Positions 58,299 through 64,000 of a DNA stretch of 64,000 bases are shown in pieces. Location of the stretch: assembly GCF_030812335.1 (NCBI RefSeq), contig NZ_JAUSSN010000006.1, forward strand, positions 186,001 to 250,000, given 5' to 3'. The DNA comes from Pseudarthrobacter oxydans. GTDB lineage: Bacteria; Actinomycetota; Actinomycetes; Actinomycetales; Micrococcaceae. Both the position numbers and the translations under genes were made by a program. Within the stretch, counting starts at the first letter, position 1; each line of letters begins with the position of its first letter. The notes under the pieces are model-generated. The model worked only from the letters and a program-made list of their open reading frames with translations. It did not search any database and was not told where the DNA came from.

Positions 58299-58363
58299 GC
58301 AACGCGGGGTCACTTTCGGCCCAAATACCGGGCGTTTATGGGCCGAAAGTGACCCCGCGTTGC
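58299..58363. terminator. Perfect 25-bp palindrome between convergent genes
   Basis: Two 25-bp arms (58299-58323 and 58339-58363) are perfectly complementary around a 15-nt loop. It lies between the SDR and the endonuclease-family gene and can end both transcripts. It is longer than needed for termination and may be a dispersed intergenic repeat. Confidence 0.8.
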
Positions 58364-58368
58364 TTGGC

Positions 58369-59427
58369 TCAGCCGGCGGCCGGGACGGCCAGCGTGGCCA
58401 TGATGGCGGCGTGGTCCGTCCCGGACACGCGGTGCACGGTGTAGTCGGCGCTGCGCACCGACGGGCTGGTCAGCAGGTGGTCGATCGTGATGCCGGGCAG
58501 GAACAGGCCCTCCATCGGCCAGGTGGGGACCAGCCGTGAGCCCTGGGCCATTCCCACGTCCACCAGCTTCCGGTCCCCGCCCTGCAGGATGTCACGGAAC
58601 TCGGCATGGTCGTAGCTGGCGTTAAAGTCACCGGCCAGCACGACGTTTCCGGGCCGTGACGCCAGCTTCCCGAGGGCCGCGAGGTCGCTGCGCCACTTCG
58701 GCAGGCCCACGCCCACGGGTGCACGTGCGTGGACGTTGGTCAGGTTGACGACGGCCCGCCGTCCGTGGGACTCGGCGGTGAGCCGGAGGAGGGGCATCGG
58801 GAAATGGGAGTCGGGAACCTCCCCGGTGGCCAGCAGTCCGTGGACGGAGTAGACGGCATTGCCGGAGGCGCGGCTCGCGGGATCGCTGATCCTGTTCGGC
58901 AGCAGAGCGGGCAGGCCGGCAGCATCCAGCCGGTCCTCGAGGGCCTGGGTGTACTCCTGGAGCGCCAGCAGCGTGATGCCGTTCTCGCGGACCAGCCTGA
59001 CGATCTCCGCCGCGTCCGCTTTGCCCATTTTGGCGTTCAGGCTCATTGTCCGCAGCTCCACGGTTCGGTCCACAGAGTCAGCCACGGCATCCGGCGCGGC
59101 GCCGGCCGCGGCCTCCGGGGCGGCCCGGGCGTAGTCCAGCGGGACCAGCCAGAAGAGCTGCACGGCCACGAGGCCGGCCGCGGCGCCCGCCATCCAGCGG
59201 TGCCGGCCCAGTACCGCGAACAGCAGCGAGGCGCCGGCAGGCAGGACCAGCCACGGGGTGAAGGACACCAACTGGACCGCTGTGGTGGGCCATTCCCGCG
59301 GCACGGCACGGAAGACGGAGACCACCATAACGGGTGCCGCCGCCAGGCCCGCCAGCCACCGCCAGCCGGCCGCTGCCCCGCCCGCAGGCATTCGCGGGGC
59401 GCCGCGGCCCCGGGTCCGGAACATCAT
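58369..59427 (-). CDS. Endonuclease/exonuclease/phosphatase family membrane protein
   Basis: A 352-residue protein with an N-terminal region of three hydrophobic helices (about 20-100), then an extracellular EEP domain. MSLNAKMGKAD opens it with the Asn, ITLLALQEYT gives the metal Glu, LTNVHARAP the His region, VVLAGDFNAS the Asp-Phe-Asn motif and SGTDHAAIMATL the final Asp-His. The substrate may be a phosphodiester lipid or nucleic acid. ATG 59427 is chosen because a TACACT box (59435-59440) lies 7 nt upstream; ATG 59445 would lie before that start point. It is divergent from ileS. Confidence 0.85.
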   Translation of the reverse strand: MMFRTRGRGAPRMPAGGAAAGWRWLAGLAAAPVMVVSVFRAVPREWPTTAVQLVSFTPWLVLPAGASLLFAVLGRHRWMAGAAAGLVAVQLFWLVPLDYARAAPEAAAGAAPDAVADSVDRTVELRTMSLNAKMGKADAAEIVRLVRENGITLLALQEYTQALEDRLDAAGLPALLPNRISDPASRASGNAVYSVHGLLATGEVPDSHFPMPLLRLTAESHGRRAVVNLTNVHARAPVGVGLPKWRSDLAALGKLASRPGNVVLAGDFNASYDHAEFRDILQGGDRKLVDVGMAQGSRLVPTWPMEGLFLPGITIDHLLTSPSVRSADYTVHRVSGTDHAAIMATLAVPAAG

Positions 59428-59465
59428 GGGATTCAGTGTAGGCATTGCGGGCCCGTTCGAGTTGT

Positions 59466-59471
59466 TAGACT
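59466..59471 (+). promoter_or_regulatory. Likely -10 box of the ileS T-box transcript
   Basis: TAGACT (TANNNT) sits just before the T-box leader; the start would be near 59478. Confidence 0.5.
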
Positions 59472-59477
59472 TCTTAC

Positions 59478-59716
59478 AGCAGCTTTGACCCGGCCATCAC
59501 CGGTGAGCTTCCGGAAGAACGCCCCGGCGCCACGACTTTTCGCAACATCGTGCGCCAGGGCCGGTAGAACCGGACGGGTAAGCCCGTCACAGCAGTAATG
59601 AGCGGCCGACGCCGGTGCTCTGTCCCGTTACAGGGGCCCGGCGACGGTAAGTGAGGTGGTACCGCGGTGCCGGTGCTGTCGAAAGACAGCGCAGGGGCCG
59701 TCCTCGCATCCTGAAT
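59478..59716 (+). promoter_or_regulatory. T-box leader controlling ileS
   Basis: The T-box sequence AAGTGAGGTGGTACCGCGG (59649-59667) is present; its TGGT would pair with the acceptor end of uncharged tRNA. A short Stem I near 59525-59560 holds an AUC in the loop region (59547-59549), matching isoleucine. Downstream is a GCTGTC-GAAA-GACAGC hairpin (59675-59690) and then the ileS ribosome site, with no run of Ts. This fits the translational, short-Stem-I class known for actinobacterial ileS. Confidence 0.9.
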
Positions 59717-59754
59717 GAATCCATTTGTTCACTAGCTCAACCCAGGATGTCGAG

Positions 59755-62700
59755 ATGACTTATTACCCGAAGGCCTCCGCCGCCACGTCCGGCGCAGGCT
59801 CCTCCACCTCTGCTTCCAACGCAGCTTCCAACACCACTGGTGTGTCCGCCTCCGTGAAGTTCCCGGAGGTCGAAGAGCGCATCCTCAGGTACTGGGACGA
59901 GGACGGCACCTTCCAGGCCAGCATCGACCAGCGCCCCTCGGATCTTCCCGGCGGAGAGCGTGGCAGCAACGAATTCGTCTTCTACGACGGTCCGCCCTTC
60001 GCCAACGGCCTGCCGCACTACGGCCACCTGCTGACCGGCTACGCCAAGGACCTCGTGGGCCGCTACCAGACCCAGCGCGGACGCCGCGTCGAGCGCCGCT
60101 TCGGCTGGGACACCCACGGGCTGCCCGCCGAGCTGGAAGCCATGAAGCAGCTGGGCATGACCGACAAGACCCAGATCGAGGCCATGGGCATCGACAAGTT
60201 CAACGACGCCTGCCGTGCCTCCGTGATGAAGTACGCCGACGAGTGGAAGAGCTATGTCACCCGCCAGGCGCGCTGGGTCGACTTCGAAAACGATTACAAA
60301 ACGCTCAACGTCGAGTACATGGAGTCCGTGCTCTGGGCCTTCAAGCAGCTGCACGAAAAGGGCCTGACCTACAACGGCTACCGCGTGCTGCCGTACTGCT
60401 GGAAGGACGAGACGCCGCTGTCCAACCATGAACTGCGCATGGATGACGACGTCTACAAGAACCGCCAGGACCAGACCGTCACCGTCACCTTCCCGATCAC
60501 GGCAGGGGAGTCGGAGCTGTCCAAGCAGCTCGCCGGCGTGCAGGCCCTCGCCTGGACCACAACGCCCTGGACGCTGCCCACCAACGCGGCGCTCGCAGTC
60601 GGGCCTGCCATCAAGTACGTGGTCCTGCCGGCCGGACCCAACGGCGTCAAGGCCGCCTCCACGGACGCGCCCGTCACGGGCAGCTTCCTGCTGGCCGCCG
60701 AACTGCTCGGCACCTACGCCAAGGATCTTGGCTACGGCGACGGCGCCGCGGGTGCCGCCGCGGCGGAGGCCGCGGTCACCTCCAGCCACACCGGCACTGA
60801 ACTCGAGGGCCTGACGTATGAGCCGCTCTGGGACTACTTCGAGGACGACGAGAAGTACGGCAACCAGAACGCCTGGCGCTTCCTCGTGGCCGATTACGTC
60901 ACCACCACCGACGGTACCGGCCTCGTCCATCAGTCACCCGCCTACGGTGAAGACGACCAGAAGGTCTGTGAAGAGGCCGGCATCCCCGTCGTCCTCTCCG
61001 TGGACGAAGGCGCCAAGTTCCTGCCGCTGTTCAGCCACGGCCCGCTGGCCGAGATCGCCGGGCTGCAGGTCTTCGAGGCCAACAAGCCGATCACCCAGGT
61101 GCTCCGCGCCCAGGGCCGCCTGGTCCGCCAGGCCAGCTACGAGCACAGCTACCCGCACTGCTGGCGCTGCCGGAACCCGCTGATCTACCGCGCCGTGTCC
61201 TCCTGGTACGTCGAGGTCACCAAGTTCAAGGACCGCATGTCCGAGCTGAACCAGGACATCAACTGGATCCCGGGCAACGTCAAGGACGGCCAGTTCGGCA
61301 AGTGGCTCGCCAACGCCCGCGACTGGTCAATCAGCCGGAACCGCTACTGGGGCAGCCCCATCCCGGTCTGGCAGTCCAGCGACCCGGACTACCCGCGCAC
61401 CGACGTCTACGGCTCGCTCGCCGAGATCGAGGCCGACTTCGGCCGCCTGCCGCTGAACAAGGCCGGCGAGGTGGACCTGCACCGGCCGTTCATCGACGAA
61501 CTGACCCGCCCCAACCCGGATGACCCCCGCACCCCGGCGGAGGGCCAGTCCGTCATGCGCCGCGTCGAGGACGTGCTGGACGTGTGGTTCGACTCCGGCT
61601 CCATGCCCTACGGCCAGGTCCACTACCCGTTCCAGAACGAGGAATGGTTCGACACCCACAACCCGGCGGACTTCATCGTCGAGTACATCGGCCAGACCCG
61701 CGGCTGGTTCTACATGCTGCACATCCTGTCCACCGCGCTGTTCGACCGGCCGGCCTTCCGCAACGTCATCAGCCACGGCATCGTCTTGGGCTCGGACGGG
61801 CAGAAGATGTCCAAGAGCCTGCGCAACTACCCGGACGTCTCCGAGGTCCTGGACCGCGACGGCTCCGACGCGATGCGCTGGTTCCTGATGTCCAGCCCGA
61901 TCCTGCGCGGCGGCAACCTCGTGGTCACCGAGCAGGGCATCCGCGACGGCGTCCGCCAGGTCATCCTGCCGCTGTGGAACGTGTACAGCTTTTTCACGCT
62001 GTACACCAACGCTGCTAACGCTGCGGCAGGACAAGCGAAGGGGTATGACGCGAAGCTGCGCCATGACGGCTACGCCGACACCCTGGACCAGTACCTGATG
62101 GCCAACACCGGCGACCTGGTCCGGAACATGACCGCCCAGCTGGACAGCTACGACATCTCCGGTGCCTGCGACGAACTGCGCAGCTACCTGGACATGCTCA
62201 CCAACTGGTACGTCCGCCGCAGCCGCCAGCGGTTCTTCGACGAGAACGTGGACGCCTTCGACGCCCTCTACACCGCGCTGGAGACGGTCTGCCGGGTCTC
62301 GGCCTCGCTGCTGCCGCTGATCTCCGAGGAGATCTGGCGCGGCCTCACCGGCGGGCGCTCCGTGCACCTGGCCGACTGGCCGGACGCGGAACAGTTCCCG
62401 GCCAATCCGGGCCTCGTCGAGGCCATGGACCGGGTCCAGCAGATCTGCTCCACCGGCTCCTCGCTGCGCAAGGCCGCCAACCTCCGCGTCCGGCTGCCGC
62501 TGCAGGAACTCACCGTCGTGGCACCCGGCGCGGACGCGCTGGAAGGCTTCGCCGCCGTCGTCGCCGATGAACTGAACCTGCGCTCCGTCCGCCTGCTCGA
62601 CGCCGACAGCGCCTCCCCGGCGGAGTTCGGCATCGAGCAGAAGCTCGTGGTGAACGCCCGGGCCGCGGGCCCGCGGCTGGGCAAAAACGTCCAGCAGGCC

Positions 62701-63135
62701 ATCAAGGGCGCCAAGTCCGGCGACTGGTCGCTCAGCGACGCCGGTGTGGTCACCGCCGGCGGCCTAGAACTCGAGCCGCAGGAATACACCCTGGAAACCG
62801 TCGTGGCCGAAGCCGCGGAGGGCGAGGGATCGCGCGCGGCGGCCGTCCTGCCCGGCGGCGGCTTTGTGGTCCTCAACACCGAGGTCACCCCGGAGCTCGA
62901 GGCCGAAGGTGCGGCCCGGGACATGGTCCGCGCCATCCAGCAGGCCCGCAAGGACGCCGGACTCAACGTCAGCGACCGGATCCACACCACCGTCACCGCA
63001 CGGCGGGACGTCGTCGAGGCCCTGTTGGCCAACGCGGAACTCGTCAAGACCGAAACCCTGACCATCGAGCTGGCAACTGTTGCGGCCGACGTCAAGGAAC
63101 CCCAGGTCAGCGTTGCCAAGAAAGTTGAGGCGTAG
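59755..63135 (+). CDS. ileS: Isoleucyl-tRNA synthetase
   Basis: A class I synthetase of 1126 residues, of the eukaryote-like type (often less sensitive to mupirocin). The HIGH-type motif is [14 protein letters not shown] (about 93-106) and the KMSKS loop is [13 protein letters not shown] (about 683). The editing domain and a C-terminal anticodon-binding region are complete. A Ser/Ala/Gly-rich stretch of about 35 residues precedes the catalytic domain. ATG 59755 has AGGA (59744-59747); the TTG at 59725 lies within the leader and is less likely. It is controlled by a T-box and followed after 3 nt by folC. Confidence 0.96.
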   Translation: MTYYPKASAATSGAGSSTSASNAASNTTGVSASVKFPEVEERILRYWDEDGTFQASIDQRPSDLPGGERGSNEFVFYDGPPFANGLPHYGHLLTGYAKDLVGRYQTQRGRRVERRFGWDTHGLPAELEAMKQLGMTDKTQIEAMGIDKFNDACRASVMKYADEWKSYVTRQARWVDFENDYKTLNVEYMESVLWAFKQLHEKGLTYNGYRVLPYCWKDETPLSNHELRMDDDVYKNRQDQTVTVTFPITAGESELSKQLAGVQALAWTTTPWTLPTNAALAVGPAIKYVVLPAGPNGVKAASTDAPVTGSFLLAAELLGTYAKDLGYGDGAAGAAAAEAAVTSSHTGTELEGLTYEPLWDYFEDDEKYGNQNAWRFLVADYVTTTDGTGLVHQSPAYGEDDQKVCEEAGIPVVLSVDEGAKFLPLFSHGPLAEIAGLQVFEANKPITQVLRAQGRLVRQASYEHSYPHCWRCRNPLIYRAVSSWYVEVTKFKDRMSELNQDINWIPGNVKDGQFGKWLANARDWSISRNRYWGSPIPVWQSSDPDYPRTDVYGSLAEIEADFGRLPLNKAGEVDLHRPFIDELTRPNPDDPRTPAEGQSVMRRVEDVLDVWFDSGSMPYGQVHYPFQNEEWFDTHNPADFIVEYIGQTRGWFYMLHILSTALFDRPAFRNVISHGIVLGSDGQKMSKSLRNYPDVSEVLDRDGSDAMRWFLMSSPILRGGNLVVTEQGIRDGVRQVILPLWNVYSFFTLYTNAANAAAGQAKGYDAKLRHDGYADTLDQYLMANTGDLVRNMTAQLDSYDISGACDELRSYLDMLTNWYVRRSRQRFFDENVDAFDALYTALETVCRVSASLLPLISEEIWRGLTGGRSVHLADWPDAEQFPANPGLVEAMDRVQQICSTGSSLRKAANLRVRLPLQELTVVAPGADALEGFAAVVADELNLRSVRLLDADSASPAEFGIEQKLVVNARAAGPRLGKNVQQAIKGAKSGDWSLSDAGVVTAGGLELEPQEYTLETVVAEAAEGEGSRAAAVLPGGGFVVLNTEVTPELEAEGAARDMVRAIQQARKDAGLNVSDRIHTTVTARRDVVEALLANAELVKTETLTIELATVAADVKEPQVSVAKKVEA

Positions 63136-63138
63136 TCC

Positions 63139-64000
63139 ATGACCGACGAATTCTCCGTAGAAAGCGTCTACGCCGAGCTGCTGGGCCGGGCGCCGGAAAA
63201 CAAGATGGAACCGCGGCTGGCCCCGCTGCACCGGGCCATGGACATCCTGGGGGAGCCGAACAAGGCGTTCCCGATCATCCATGTCACCGGCACCAACGGC
63301 AAGACCTCCACGGCCCGCATGATCGAGGCCGGGCTGCGCGCGCACGGGCTGAGCACCGGGCGGTACACGAGCCCGCACCTGTCCAAGGTCACCGAACGGA
63401 TCAGCATCGACGGCGCCCCGGTGCCGGATGAGACCTTCGTCCGGATCTGGGACGAGATCCGCCCGTACCTGGCCATCGTGGACAGCGAACTCGAGGCCGA
63501 AGGCCAGCCCCGGCTGACGTACTTCGAATGCCTCACCATCCTGGGCTTCGCCATCTTCGCGGACCAGCCGGTCAACGTCGCCGTCATAGAGGTCGGCCTG
63601 GGCGGCATCACCGACGCGACCAACGTCGGCGACGGCCAGGTCTTTGTGGTCACCCCGATCTCGCTGGACCACACGGAACTGCTGGGCGACACCACCGAGG
63701 ACATCGCGTACGAAAAGGCCGGCATCATCAAGCCCGGCGGGTTCCTCGTCAGCGCCGCGCAGCCCCGCGACGCGGCCCAGGTGCTGCTGGAAAAGGCCAA
63801 GGAAACCAACGTCCCGTTCCGCTTCGAAGGCGTCGAATTCGGCGTCGAATCCCGCACCGTGGCCGTTGGCGGCCAGATGGTCACCATCCAGGGCATCGCG
63901 GGCCGTTACGAGGACCTGCTGGTGCCGCTGCACGGCGCGCACCAGGCCGAGAACGCCGCCGTCGCGATCGCCGCGCTGGAAGCCTTCTTCGGCGCCGAAA
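63139..64000 (+). CDS. folC: Bifunctional folylpolyglutamate/dihydrofolate synthase, C-terminus cut by window edge
   Basis: An ATP-dependent ligase that adds glutamate to folates or makes dihydrofolate. The P-loop VTGTNGKTST is near residue 50. YTSPHLSKVTERISIDG (substrate loop), YFECLTILGFAIFA, and VIEVGLGGITDATNV are present; the usual Arg in GGRxDATN is replaced here by Ile-Thr. ISLDHTELLGDTTEDIAYEKAGI continues the core. About 287 codons are visible of roughly 450. ATG 63139 follows the ileS stop by 3 nt, so it shares the T-box transcript. Confidence 0.93.
   Translation, partial: MTDEFSVESVYAELLGRAPENKMEPRLAPLHRAMDILGEPNKAFPIIHVTGTNGKTSTARMIEAGLRAHGLSTGRYTSPHLSKVTERISIDGAPVPDETFVRIWDEIRPYLAIVDSELEAEGQPRLTYFECLTILGFAIFADQPVNVAVIEVGLGGITDATNVGDGQVFVVTPISLDHTELLGDTTEDIAYEKAGIIKPGGFLVSAAQPRDAAQVLLEKAKETNVPFRFEGVEFGVESRTVAVGGQMVTIQGIAGRYEDLLVPLHGAHQAENAAVAIAALEAFFGAE

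Overview
The window looks like chromosome from a high-GC actinobacterium of the family Micrococcaceae, most likely Arthrobacter or a close relative such as Pseudarthrobacter. Evidence is the G+C-rich codon use, frequent GTG/TTG starts, a tig-clpP1-clpP2-clpX cluster, a mycothiol-type Rv2466c-like protein, an MptB-type mannosyltransferase, a translational-type ileS T-box and many leaderless promoters (TANNNT placed 6-7 nt before the start codon). This is inference from gene content; no 16S gene is present.

Layout. 1-6.2 kb: a sugar-acid (gluconate/idonate/ketogluconate) cluster with a 2-hydroxyacid dehydrogenase, a beta-hydroxyacid dehydrogenase, gluconate 5-dehydrogenase, an idonate-dehydrogenase-like enzyme, a GntR/FCD regulator and 6-phosphogluconate dehydrogenase. 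6.2-13 kb: an SDR, cysK-cysE (cysteine synthesis), msrA, a Nif3-family protein with its coiled-coil partner, yaaA and a lipoprotein esterase. 13.0-13.4 kb: the RNase P RNA gene. 13.5-22.4 kb: a GMC oxidoreductase, a GDPD lipoprotein, a long GapB-type GAPDH behind an unusual leader, a secreted HNH nuclease, a PfkB kinase divergent from PPK2, and a hydrolase. 22.4-31 kb: deformylase, acyl-CoA dehydrogenase, tRNA-His, oligoribonuclease, MptB, AlkD, methionine aminopeptidase, GNAT, LapA, CorA and tRNA-Arg. 31-39 kb: an SSB paralogue, EttA, TesB, a protein of unknown function, a decayed membrane-protein gene, MscS-GlbO, a secreted sialate-esterase-like protein and OsmC. 39-50 kb: PepN, a membrane protein, RpiB-Nei, tRNA-Gly, tRNA-Pro, trigger factor, ClpP1, ClpP2, ClpX and an Rv2466c-like protein. 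50-64 kb: a structured intergenic RNA candidate, a GH15 enzyme, an ABM protein, ValRS, a DUF488 remnant, an IS110-family element, an SDR, an endonuclease/exonuclease/phosphatase protein, and a T-box controlled ileS-folC pair cut by the window end.

How the genes work together. Most of the window is core housekeeping. Protein quality control forms one block (tig, clpP1, clpP2, clpX) with a sequence matching the ClgR box upstream of clpP1. Central carbon genes are scattered: gnd, gapB, pfkB and rpiB. N-terminal maturation genes (def, map) and translation genes (ileS, valS, ettA, tRNAs) are also spread out. Accessory or decaying DNA is limited to the IS110 element with its flanking DUF488 remnant and repeats (55.7-57.5 kb), a Pr6Pr-like pseudogene (35.5-36.05 kb), and possibly the secreted esterase at 37.5 kb.

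No CRISPR array, prophage, rRNA operon or recognisable defence island was seen. The best leads for something undescribed are the structured intergenic RNA at about 50.3-50.55 kb, the non-coding left end of the IS110 element (possible bridge RNA), and the gapB leader, which combines a leaderless upstream ORF, a terminator-like hairpin and a palindromic operator-like site.
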